Source of the DNA: Iamia sp964643485
GTDB lineage: Bacteria; Actinomycetota; Acidimicrobiia; Acidimicrobiales; Iamiaceae
Length of the DNA stretch: 19,440 nucleotides
Assembly (NCBI GenBank): GCA_964643485.1
Contig: CAZXRA010000304.1
Coordinates: 1-19,440, forward strand
Direction: 5' to 3'
Shown: in pieces, positions 1 through 6,824 of the stretch
Position numbering within the stretch: the first letter of the stretch is position 1
Layout: each line of letters begins with the position of its first letter
The notes under the pieces: model-generated
What the model was told of the DNA's origin: nothing
What the model saw: only the letters and a program-made list of their open reading frames with translations
Databases searched by the model: none
Made by a program: the position numbers and the translations under genes

Positions 1-604
1 CGAAGTCGGCGGGGTTGCGCTTGGCCTCGATGCCCTCGACCCGACCGGTCGACTCGAGGTCGTCGAGACGGAGGTCGGCGAACTCGGCGTAGCGGGGGAA
101 GGTCGACACGTCGAAGTAGACGCCATCGTCGATGACGTAGGTGTGGCCCTGCTCCTCCAGGGTGCGGACCATGGCGATCTGCTCGGCGATGTGGTCGGCG
201 GCCCGGGGCACGACGTCGGGCTCCAGGCACCCCAGGCGGCGCCGGTCGTCGGCCCACTGGGCGGTGTAGCGGGCCGCGATCTCAGCCGCCGTCTCCCCTG
301 AGGTGGCCGCGGCCTTCTCCACCTTGTCCTCACCCTCGTCGGCATCACCGACGAGGTGGCCCACGTCGGTGATGTTGGTGACGAAGGTGACCTCGTAGCC
401 GGCGGCGGCGAGCACCCGGCGGAGCAGGTCGGGGTAGAGCTGGGGCCGCATGTTGCCGAGGGTCTGCGGGGCGTAGACGGTGGGCCCGCACGTGTAGATG
501 CCGACCTTCGGTGGGACGAGCGGCACGAAGGGCCGCACCTCGCGGGTGCGGGTGTCGTGCAGCCGGATCTCCTCCAGCCCCGGCGGGACGGTCCCCTCGG
601 TCAT
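1..604 (-). CDS. cysS: Cysteinyl-tRNA synthetase, 5' part (runs off the window)
   Basis: Class I aminoacyl-tRNA synthetase that charges tRNA-Cys in the cytoplasm. Only the first 201 codons are present. The Rossmann-fold start is recognisable: a YTCGPTVY segment with the zinc-ligand Cys39, the NITDVGHL block near residues 77-84, a GEDK/EKAA block near 91-100 and a KRNPADF segment at the window edge that corresponds to the KRNPxDF of other CysRS. The HIGH-equivalent motif (residues 48-51) reads TLGN, not the usual HIGN/HIGH, so the first histidine is replaced by Thr48. The TDVGHL variant differs from the TDIDDK of E. coli CysRS, so this is a divergent branch. The ATG at 604 is chosen because the only nearby upstream ATG is out of frame and stops at once. 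The gene is divergent from valS with 72 bp between starts. KMSKS and the other zinc ligands lie outside the window. A second, more typical cysS elsewhere in the genome is possible. Confidence 0.85.
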   Translation of the reverse strand, partial: MTEGTVPPGLEEIRLHDTRTREVRPFVPLVPPKVGIYTCGPTVYAPQTLGNMRPQLYPDLLRRVLAAAGYEVTFVTNITDVGHLVGDADEGEDKVEKAAATSGETAAEIAARYTAQWADDRRRLGCLEPDVVPRAADHIAEQIAMVRTLEEQGHTYVIDDGVYFDVSTFPRYAEFADLRLDDLESTGRVEGIEAKRNPADF

Positions 605-676
605 CCCCCGATCATGGCCGATGGCTGCCGGTCAACCGGTTCGGAGGGCGTTCCGGGAGGGCCGTACTGTCTGGCC
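605..676. promoter_or_regulatory. Divergent cysS/valS promoter region
   Basis: Intergenic stretch of 72 bp. On the plus strand TACTGT (665-670) lies exactly 6 nt before the valS ATG, the place expected for a -10 element of a leaderless transcript. On the minus strand CATGAT (616-611) lies 6 nt before the cysS ATG. A GGAGG at 656-660 is 16 nt from the valS ATG, too far for a good ribosome binding site. No convincing -35 boxes are seen. Confidence 0.4.
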
Positions 677-3265
677 ATGCCTGAGCCGACGCCCCGCGCC
701 GAGCGCACCGTCCCCGACAAGCCCGCGCTGGAAGGGCTGGAGGCCCGCTGGAGCGAGCGGTGGGAGGCCGACGGCACCTACCGCTTCGCCGGCGATCGCC
801 CCCGCGCCGAGGTGTACTCCATCGACACGCCGCCCCCCACCGTGTCGGGGTCGCTCCACGTCGGCCACATCTTCAGCTACACCCACACCGACACCATCGC
901 CCGCTACCAGCGCATGCGGGGCAAGGATGTCTTCTACCCCATGGGGTGGGACGACAACGGGCTGCCCACCGAGCGTCGGGTGGAGAACTTCTACGGCGTC
1001 CGCTGCGTCCCCTCCGTCCCCTACGACCCCGACCTGAAGCCCCCCGCCGAGCCGGCCAAGAAGCGCCAGGACTACCTGGCCGTCAGCCGTCGCAACTTCG
1101 TCGCCCTGTGCGAGGAGCTCACCCTGGCCGACGAGCAGGCCTTCGAGGAGCTGTGGCGCCTGGTCGGCCTGTCCATCGACTGGTCCCGCACCTACACCAC
1201 GGTCGGCGACGACGCCCAGCGCACCAGCCAGCGGGCCTTCCTCCGCAACCTGGCCCGGGGCGAGGCCTACTCGTCCGAGGCCCCCTCCCTGTGGGACACC
1301 ACCTTCCAGACGGCGGTGGCCCAGGCCGAGCTGGAGGACCGGGAACGCCCCGGCGCCTACCACGACCTGGCCTTCCCCCGCAGCGACGGGCAGGGCGACA
1401 TCGTCATCTCCACCACCCGCCCCGAGCTGCTGGTGAGCTGCGTCGCCCTGGTGGCCCACCCCGACGACGAGCGCTACCAGAAGCTGTTCGACAGCACGGT
1501 CACCACCCCCGTGTTCGGGGTGGAGGTGCCGATCCGAGCCCACCGCCTGGCCGACCCCGAGAAGGGCACCGGCATCGCCATGATCTGCACCTTCGGCGAC
1601 ACCACCGACGTCACCTGGTGGCGGGAGCTCGACCTGCCCACCCGGGCCGTCCTCGGCAAGGACGGCCGCCTCTCCTTCGACGCCCCGGCCTGGCTCACCA
1701 CCGACGACGCCCGGAATGCCTACGCCCGCATCGCCGGCAAGGGCGCGGGCGGCGCCCAGCAGGCCATGGTCGAGCTCCTCCGGGAGGCCGGCGCCCTCCA
1801 GGGTGAGCCCGAGAAGATCACCCACCCGGTGAAGTTCTACGAGAAGGGTGACCGCCCCCTGGAGATCGTCACCACCCGCCAGTGGTACATCCGCAACGGG
1901 GGCCGCTCGGCCGACCTGCGCGAGGCGTTCCTGGCCCGGGCCCGCGACCTGTCCTGGCACCCCGACTACATGCGCCACCGCTACGACAGCTGGGTCGAGG
2001 GCCTCAACGGCGACTGGCTCATCTCCCGGCAGCGGTTCTTCGGCGTGCCCATCCCCCTCTGGTACCGGCTCGACGCCGAGGGCCGCCCCGGCTATGACGA
2101 CCCGATCGCCCCCGACGAGGCCAGCCTGCCCATCGACCCGCAGTCGCACATCCCCCCGGGCTACACCGAGGACCAGCGGGACCAGCCCGGCGGCTTCACC
2201 GGCGACCCCGACATCATGGACACCTGGGCCACCTCGTCCCTCACCCCCCAGATCGCCTGCCGGTGGGAGGAGGACCCCGACCTCTTCGCCCGCACCTTCC
2301 CCATGGACCTGCGCCCCCAGGCCCACGAGATCATCCGCACGTGGCTGTTCTCCACCGTGGTCCGCAGCCACTACGAGCACGGCACCCTGCCCTGGGCCAA
2401 CGCCGCCCTGTCGGGGTGGATCCTCGACCCCGACCGCAAGAAGATGTCGAAGTCGAAGGGCAACGTCGTCGTTCCCCTCGACCTGCTCCAGCAGCACGGC
2501 GCCGACGCCGTCCGCTACTGGGCCGCCTCGGGCCGCCCCGGCACCGACACCGCCTTCGACACCGGGCAGATGAAGATCGGGCGCCGGCTGGCCATCAAGA
2601 TCCTCAACGCCAGCCGCTTCGCCCTCAACCTCGGTCCCGCCCCGGCCGGAGCCACACCCACCGAGGCCCTCGACCGCTCCGTCCTCGCCGCCCTGGCCAC
2701 GCTGGTGGACGAGGCCACCCGGGCCTTCGAGGGCTACGACTACGCCCGGGCCCTCCAGCGGGCCGAGACCTTCTTCTGGGCCTTCTGCGACGACTACCTG
2801 GAGCTGGTGAAGACCCGGGCCTACGGGGAGGATCCCGACGACGCCGGGGCCGCCTCGGCCCGGGCCACCCTGGAGCTGGCCCTGTCCACCCTGCTCCGCC
2901 TGTTCGCCCCGTTCCTGCCCTACGCCACCGAGGAGGTCTGGTCGTGGTGGCAGGAGGGCTCGGTGCACCGGGCCCCGTGGCCCGAGGCCGCCGCCCTGCG
3001 CACCGCAGCCGGCAACGCTGACCCCCTCATCCTGGAGGTGGCTGGCGCCGTGCTGGGCGAGGTCCGCAAGGCCAAGTCCGACGCCAAGCGCGCCATGCGG
3101 GCCGAGGTCTCCACCGTCGCCGTCACCGACCGCCCCGACCGCATCGCCGCCCTCGAGGCGGCGGCGGCCGACGTCCGCGACGCCGGCCGCATCGCCGAGC
3201 TCACCTGGCAGGCCGCCACCGACGGGGCCGACGCCACCGTCACCGCCGCCCTCGCCCCCGAGTAG
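677..3265 (+). CDS. valS: Valyl-tRNA synthetase
   Basis: Class I synthetase that attaches valine to tRNA-Val and edits mischarged threonine. The 862-residue product has an HVGH signature at 61-64 preceded by TPPPTVSGSL, a central CP1 editing domain (GDTTDVTWW segment), a TRQWYI segment before the catalytic core resumes, and a complete KMSKS at 589-593 within KKMSKSKGN. An anticodon-binding helical domain follows. The length and the DTPPPTVSG/DDNGLPTERR signatures fit the shorter archaeal-like ValRS found in many actinobacteria, as opposed to the roughly 950-residue E. coli type with a long C-terminal coiled coil. The reading frame stays open far upstream (to 356), but that part is antisense to cysS, so the ATG at 677, with a -10-like TACTGT 6 nt before it, is chosen. 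Two tandem palindromes follow the stop codon. Confidence 0.96.
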   Translation: MPEPTPRAERTVPDKPALEGLEARWSERWEADGTYRFAGDRPRAEVYSIDTPPPTVSGSLHVGHIFSYTHTDTIARYQRMRGKDVFYPMGWDDNGLPTERRVENFYGVRCVPSVPYDPDLKPPAEPAKKRQDYLAVSRRNFVALCEELTLADEQAFEELWRLVGLSIDWSRTYTTVGDDAQRTSQRAFLRNLARGEAYSSEAPSLWDTTFQTAVAQAELEDRERPGAYHDLAFPRSDGQGDIVISTTRPELLVSCVALVAHPDDERYQKLFDSTVTTPVFGVEVPIRAHRLADPEKGTGIAMICTFGDTTDVTWWRELDLPTRAVLGKDGRLSFDAPAWLTTDDARNAYARIAGKGAGGAQQAMVELLREAGALQGEPEKITHPVKFYEKGDRPLEIVTTRQWYIRNGGRSADLREAFLARARDLSWHPDYMRHRYDSWVEGLNGDWLISRQRFFGVPIPLWYRLDAEGRPGYDDPIAPDEASLPIDPQSHIPPGYTEDQRDQPGGFTGDPDIMDTWATSSLTPQIACRWEEDPDLFARTFPMDLRPQAHEIIRTWLFSTVVRSHYEHGTLPWANAALSGWILDPDRKKMSKSKGNVVVPLDLLQQHGADAVRYWAASGRPGTDTAFDTGQMKIGRRLAIKILNASRFALNLGPAPAGATPTEALDRSVLAALATLVDEATRAFEGYDYARALQRAETFFWAFCDDYLELVKTRAYGEDPDDAGAASARATLELALSTLLRLFAPFLPYATEEVWSWWQEGSVHRAPWPEAAALRTAAGNADPLILEVAGAVLGEVRKAKSDAKRAMRAEVSTVAVTDRPDRIAALEAAAADVRDAGRIAELTWQAATDGADATVTAALAPE

Positions 3266-3277
3266 GCCGCCGCCCGT

Positions 3278-3322
3278 CGAAAGGTCAATCCTCCACCCAT
3301 GCGGTGGCACATTGACCTTTCG
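3278..3322. repeat. Palindromic intergenic element, copy 1
   Basis: A 45-nt inverted repeat. The outer arms are a perfect 12-bp match (CGAAAGGTCAAT and ATTGACCTTTCG). Inside is a second stem CCACC/GGTGG around a 5-nt loop, separated from the outer stem by a 3x3 internal loop. It starts 12 nt after the valS stop codon and could act as a terminator, although no U-tract follows. Near-identical elements lie at 3339 and 16913. Confidence 0.85.
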
Positions 3323-3338
3323 TTTCGCCCGCCCCAAT

Positions 3339-3383
3339 CGAAAGGGCATTCCTCCACCTATACGGTGGCAAATTGACCTTTCG
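3339..3383. repeat. Palindromic intergenic element, copy 2
   Basis: A second 45-nt copy in the same orientation, 16 nt after copy 1 (61-bp period). The arms are CGAAAGGGCATT and ATTGACCTTTCG, with two mismatches. The inner stem CCACC/GGTGG is conserved while its loop differs (TATAC against CATGC). It abuts the stop codon of the convergent GH43-like gene, so each of the two converging genes ends at one copy. Confidence 0.85.
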
Positions 3384-4742
3384 TCAGCCGTCGGAGATGG
3401 TGGGGCCGACGGGGGTGAGCTGGAGGAGCCCGACGTGCAGGCGCCGGGGGTTGGGGGGTCCGATCGCCCGGGGGTCCCAGCCGGCGTAGGCCACGCCCCA
3501 CCGCCCGTCGGCCCGACGGAACACCTCGGCCCCGCCCGGCCCGGCCACCTTCCCGTCGCTGCGCAGCAGCACGTTGTCGCCCGCCGGCCGGGTGCACGGA
3601 CCGAGGGGACCGGCGCAGGTGGCGTAGCCCACGGCGTAGCGGTCACTGTTCCAGGCGTTGGCGGAGTAGACGAGGAGCCAGGTGTCGTCGATGCGCACCA
3701 TGGACGGGCCCTCGATGGTGCGTCCCTCCCAGCCCCGCTCCACCTGGAGCAGGGACACCGCGAACCACGTGAAGCGCGTCCCTCCCGGGTCGAGGGGTTG
3801 GGCCCAGAGCTGGGCCGCTCCGCCGACGGTCTCCCCCTCGGTCTTCCAGGCCAGGAACAGGTTGCCCCCCTCGTCCCGGAAGGGATGGGCGTCGATGGCC
3901 CCGCCCTGACCCCGGGGGCAGACCAGCGGGCTGGTGGTGTGGTCGACGTACGGCCCCTGGGGGGCAGTGGCCGTGGCCACGCCGATGCACTGGCGATCGG
4001 AGGCCCGATCCCGCACCGTGTAGTAGAGGGCGAACCCACCGCGGATCCGCGCCACCGAAGGCGCCCATGTGAAGCCGGGCCGGGCCCACGCCGCCACCTG
4101 GGTGAGGGCCGAGCCGGCGATCGACCACTCGACCAGGTCCCGGGACGTGAGCACCTGCACCGTGCCGGCCGGACCGTTGGTGGCGAAGGCGTAGTAGGTG
4201 CCGTCCGCCTCGATCACGGACGGATCGGGGAAGTCGTAGGGATGGACGGCGGCGACGATGCCGTCGGCCAGCTCCTCGGCCCGGCGACACGAGCGACGGC
4301 CACCCTCCAGGATGAAGGCCGAGGCCGATGCGCTGTCGTCCTCCAGGGCGGCCCGGGCCCCGTCGAGGGCGGCCACGCAGGCCTGGAGCACCTCGATCTG
4401 GCGGACCTGCTCGTCGCTGAGGGTGCTCAGGGCCACGATGGCGCTCTGGGCGTCGCGCAGGCGGGCTCTCAGGGCGGCCAGCTCCTCGATGGCGATGCTG
4501 ATCCGCTCGGCCCCGGCGCGATCCCGCGTCGCCCCGCTCTCGTTGGCGGCGATGAACCGCTCCACCCGGGCCAACTGGGCATCCGCCGCGGCGAGGGCCC
4601 GCTCGTCCTCCCGCAACGTGGCCTGTGCCGCCCGGCGGGCGGCGAGGGCATCGCCTCGCTGGCGCCACCCGGCCCCAGCGACCACCGCGGCGGCGATGAC
4701 CGCGACGGCGACGAGGAGATGCGCCCCGCGTCGCCTCGTCAT
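3384..4742 (-). CDS. Membrane-anchored GH43-like glycoside hydrolase with N-terminal coiled coil
   Basis: A 452-residue protein. Residues 1-30 are a short basic N-terminus and one membrane segment (about 10-25), so the rest is probably extracellular. Residues about 35-125 are Ala/Arg/Glu-rich and helical, probably a coiled coil, followed by two cysteines (122 and 152). From about 165 to the end is a five-bladed beta-propeller of the GH43/GH32-type superfamily. The three acidic positions of GH43 are visible: Asp173 in FPDPSV (base), Asp284 in AIDAHPF (pKa modulator) and Glu344 in IEGPSM (acid). The GPGHNS-like segment of many GH43 enzymes reads GPGGAE near 401-406, so the usual His at that place is missing. 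The substrate cannot be told; arabinan or xylan side chains are typical for the family. Its ATG overlaps the TGA of the upstream gene (ATGA at 4742-4739), so the two are translationally coupled. Confidence 0.82.
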   Translation of the reverse strand: MTRRRGAHLLVAVAVIAAAVVAGAGWRQRGDALAARRAAQATLREDERALAAADAQLARVERFIAANESGATRDRAGAERISIAIEELAALRARLRDAQSAIVALSTLSDEQVRQIEVLQACVAALDGARAALEDDSASASAFILEGGRRSCRRAEELADGIVAAVHPYDFPDPSVIEADGTYYAFATNGPAGTVQVLTSRDLVEWSIAGSALTQVAAWARPGFTWAPSVARIRGGFALYYTVRDRASDRQCIGVATATAPQGPYVDHTTSPLVCPRGQGGAIDAHPFRDEGGNLFLAWKTEGETVGGAAQLWAQPLDPGGTRFTWFAVSLLQVERGWEGRTIEGPSMVRIDDTWLLVYSANAWNSDRYAVGYATCAGPLGPCTRPAGDNVLLRSDGKVAGPGGAEVFRRADGRWGVAYAGWDPRAIGPPNPRRLHVGLLQLTPVGPTISDG

Positions 4743-5326
4743 CCTCCCCCTCCGGCCAGGGCATCGAGCAGGGACCGGCACGCCGGGCTCACGGGGGGCA
4801 CCACGATCCCGGGGTCGGCCGTGGCCAGGAAGGCGGTGTCCAGGAGGGGCCGCACCTCGGCCAGGCACCCCTCGAGCTGGGGCAGGTCGGCGCCCTGCTG
4901 CTGCACCCGCTCGTCCAGGCCCTGACGCTCGGCCTCCACCGCCGCCGTGTCCCGCCGGGCCGTGGCCACGACGTCGGTGAGGGTGTCCTCGGCGAGTTGC
5001 AGCTCCACCAGGCGGGCCCGCTGGGCCTGCCGGGCGGCGGAGGCGCCGGCCGCCTGGACGTAGGAGGCGTCGAGAGCGGTGAGACGGGCGTCGACCGCGG
5101 CCTCGGCTCGGACTCGCCGGGTCGCCATCGCTGCGCTCTGGGCCCTGACCGCCTCCGCCTCGCGCCGCGCCCCGGCCGCCGACCGCTGCGTCGTCACCGC
5201 CCCCAGGAGGGCCAGAGCCAGGAGCAGCAGCCCACCCCACCGTCGCAGCCGCCGTCCCGATGCGACCCTTGGACGGGTGATGTCGACCCAGCGCGGTCCC
5301 ATCAGTTCCGCCGCTGCGCTGTTCAT
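4739..5326 (-). CDS. Single-pass membrane protein with extracellular coiled coil; partner of the GH43-like protein
   Basis: A 195-residue protein of no family I recognise. It has a cytoplasmic N-terminus (1-28, ending in an RRLRRW basic stop), one membrane helix (about 30-45), then a long Ala/Arg/Glu-rich helical region (about 48-145) likely to form a coiled coil, and a C-terminal tail with Cys154 and Cys183 and a final GGGG. The layout matches the first 160 residues of the GH43-like protein encoded next: a TM segment, a helical region, and two Cys 29-30 residues apart with LE/LQ-x-C before the first. The two look like paralogous stalks, one with and one without an enzymatic head. The start at 5326 has a GAAGG ribosome binding site 4-5 nt upstream. 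Membership in a complex with the next protein is inference. Confidence 0.72.
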   Translation of the reverse strand: MNSAAAELMGPRWVDITRPRVASGRRLRRWGGLLLLALALLGAVTTQRSAAGARREAEAVRAQSAAMATRRVRAEAAVDARLTALDASYVQAAGASAARQAQRARLVELQLAEDTLTDVVATARRDTAAVEAERQGLDERVQQQGADLPQLEGCLAEVRPLLDTAFLATADPGIVVPPVSPACRSLLDALAGGGG

Positions 5327-5353
5327 GCCCTTCTGACGCTCGCCGGGCCGGTT

Positions 5354-5376
5354 TGGTTCACATGACCTGGTTCACA
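5354..5376. promoter_or_regulatory. Direct repeat upstream of the coiled-coil/GH43 pair
   Basis: TGGTTCACA occurs twice (5354-5362 and 5368-5376), 14 bp apart, in the 76-bp gap between the MscS stop and the start of the 195-residue membrane protein. It could be a tandem regulator site for that pair. No function can be assigned from sequence. Confidence 0.3.
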
Positions 5377-5402
5377 CGCGGGGAAGACGGTCCGGGGCCG
5401 CA

Positions 5403-6389
5403 CTACACCGTGCCGCCGCCCGACCCGGGCACGAGCGTGGACATCTCCACCCCGGCGGTGGTGAGAGCGGCCCGGATCTCCTGGCGCAGGGCCCGCAGCA
5501 CCTTCCACTGCGACCCCGGCGTCACCTTCAGGACGAGCCGGAGGGTGATCCCCTGGGGGGTCAGGGCCTCGACGCCCCACACCTCGGCCTCGGCCAGCAC
5601 ATCGCCGGCCAGCTCGGAGCGGCCCGCCACCTCGTCGGCCGAGTCCTTCATCACCCCGAGGGCCCGTTCGACGTCGGTGCCGTGGGCCACGACGATGTCG
5701 AGCACGGCCCGGGCCCACTGCTGGGACTGGTTGCCCACCCGCAGGATCTCCCCGTTGGGTACGTGCCAGACCGTCCCGTTCACGTCGCGCAGGCGCGTCG
5801 TCCGCAGGTTCACGGCCTCGACGGTGCCCACCGCCTCGCCCAGGTCGACGACGTCGCCCACGCCGTACTGGTCCTCGAGGAGGATGAAGATGCCGGACAG
5901 GAAGTCGCGCACCAGGCTCTGAGCCCCGAAGCCGAGGGCGATGCCCACCACACCGGCCCCGGCGATCAGGGGCCCCAGGTCGAGGCCCAGCACGTCCAAC
6001 GTGTAGACGGTGGCGAAGGCGTAGATCACGCCGCTGGACAGGCTCTTCAGCACGCCGGTGATCGTCTCGGCCCGGGCCGCCGAGCGGATGCTCGGGACCT
6101 GGGCGCTGATCAGGATGCTGGGCGCCCGCTCCCGCGCTCGCTTCAGCCGACCCGACCCCACCGAGCCCACGAGGCGCTCGGAGAACCGCCGGATGAAGCG
6201 GCGCACGACCCGCGACAGCATCCACGCCACCAGCCAGATGATGGCGATGCGCAGGGGTTTGTCGACGAGCCAGCTCGCCACGTCGGACCAGCCCTCGCTG
6301 CCCGTGGCGTCGAAGGCCGCCTCGCACACGATGCCGGGCGACTCGCCACAGGCGGCCTCGAGCCCGTCGTCGACCTGTGCGATCAGCAT
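5403..6389 (-). CDS. MscS-family small-conductance mechanosensitive channel
   Basis: A 328-residue membrane channel that opens under membrane tension and lets solutes out during hypo-osmotic shock. An extracytoplasmic N-terminus of about 45 residues is followed by hydrophobic helices near 46-60 and 118-135. Next comes the pore-lining helix in the Gly/Ala-rich stretch 141-172 (VVGIALGFGAQSLVRDFLSG), the hallmark of MscS TM3. The beta domain follows (GVGDVVDLGEAVGTVEAVNL, then HVPNGEIL at 209-216) and then the alpha/beta cytoplasmic vestibule to about 320. Length is normal for the short MscS class. The first ATG is supported by a TAGGGT -10-like box 10 nt upstream (6405-6400). The coiled-coil/GH43 pair lies 76 bp downstream on the same strand and may share a transcript. 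Confidence 0.93.
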   Translation of the reverse strand: MLIAQVDDGLEAACGESPGIVCEAAFDATGSEGWSDVASWLVDKPLRIAIIWLVAWMLSRVVRRFIRRFSERLVGSVGSGRLKRARERAPSILISAQVPSIRSAARAETITGVLKSLSSGVIYAFATVYTLDVLGLDLGPLIAGAGVVGIALGFGAQSLVRDFLSGIFILLEDQYGVGDVVDLGEAVGTVEAVNLRTTRLRDVNGTVWHVPNGEILRVGNQSQQWARAVLDIVVAHGTDVERALGVMKDSADEVAGRSELAGDVLAEAEVWGVEALTPQGITLRLVLKVTPGSQWKVLRALRQEIRAALTTAGVEMSTLVPGSGGGTV

Positions 6390-6399
6390 GACCGCAAGG

Positions 6400-6405
6400 A
6401 CCCTA
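6400..6405 (-). promoter_or_regulatory. Putative -10 box of the MscS gene
   Basis: TAGGGT on the minus strand, 10 nt before the ATG at 6389, implying a leader of only a few bases. An identical hexamer stands 9 nt before the FKBP gene start. A 10-bp palindrome GGACGCGTCC (6408-6417) lies just upstream of it. No -35 was recognised. Confidence 0.3.
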
Positions 6406-6443
6406 GAGGACGCGTCCGCAGTGGGGGTGCGCCCCCTTTGGGC

Positions 6444-6728
6444 TCACCGGGTGGGCGGGGCCCGACGTTCGACCACCCGTCCCACCGCGGCCAGGAGCCG
6501 CAGCGCCGGGTGGTAGCGCACCATCATCTCGATCACCCGTAGGACGGGATCCGGGGGCGGGGGCCGGAGCATGACGGCCCGGGCCTCGGTCGCCCGGCGG
6601 AAGGCCTGGGCGTCACCCCCCAGGTCGGGGTGACACCGGCGGGCGGCATGGCGAAAGGCCTGCTCGACATCGGCGACCGGCGCCCCTAGGGGGACCGCCA
6701 GCACCCCTGCCGCTTCGACCCGGTTCAC
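6444..6728 (-). CDS. Small J-domain (DnaJ-like) protein
   Basis: A 94-residue protein from a GTG start. Residues about 3-50 resemble a J domain: EAAGVLAVPLGAPVADVEQA (helix I-II start), then AFRHAARRCHPDLGGD with the HPD tripeptide that stimulates Hsp70 ATPase, then AFRRATEARAVM (helix III). The C-terminus (about 60-94) is short, with a hydrophobic and basic segment but no zinc-finger or DnaJ C-terminal domain. It is probably a cytoplasmic Hsp70 co-chaperone of narrow role. The frame is open upstream to 6842, but that stretch would run over the divergent TetR gene; the GTG at 6728 has a TAGCGT -10-like box 7 nt before it, which decides the start. Confidence 0.7.
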   Translation of the reverse strand: MNRVEAAGVLAVPLGAPVADVEQAFRHAARRCHPDLGGDAQAFRRATEARAVMLRPPPPDPVLRVIEMMVRYHPALRLLAAVGRVVERRAPPTR

Positions 6729-6811
6729 GGGATCGACGCTAGCGGTGGCGAGGAACGCCGGCGGGCCTTCCTTCGCACCTGCTCTGACCAGGGAACGGTT
6801 ACGGTGTCGCC
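6729..6811. promoter_or_regulatory. Divergent J-domain gene / tetR promoter region
   Basis: An 83-bp spacer. TACGGT (6800-6805) is 6 nt before the tetR ATG and TAGCGT (minus strand, 6741-6736) is 7 nt before the GTG of the J-domain gene. Both placements suit leaderless transcripts. The TetR-type palindrome at 6804-6824 overlaps the plus-strand transcription start. Confidence 0.45.
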
Positions 6812-6824
6812 ATGGTTGCGACAC
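6804..6824. promoter_or_regulatory. Putative TetR operator (autoregulation)
   Basis: A perfect 7-bp inverted repeat GTGTCGC-N7-GCGACAC, 21 bp in all, centred on the ATG of the tetR gene and on the expected transcription start behind the -10-like TACGGT. Size and symmetry suit a TetR dimer, so binding would block the regulator's own transcription. I saw no second copy of the same half-site pair in the window. Confidence 0.55.

Noticed and set aside
356..676. 107-codon N-terminal extension of valS
   Set aside because: The stretch is antisense to cysS, does not resemble ValRS, and a well-placed ATG with a -10-like box begins the conserved part.
3278..3383. CRISPR-like array from the two tandem repeats
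   Set aside because: Only two units, the unit itself is a long palindrome, the 16-bp gap is too short for a spacer, and no cas gene is present.
632..4039. Very long open frame on the minus strand across valS and the GH43-like gene (over 1,100 codons)
   Set aside because: It is antisense to a well-conserved valS, runs through the two palindromes and gives Gly/Val/Arg-rich sequence without any domain. Such open antisense frames are normal in high-GC DNA.
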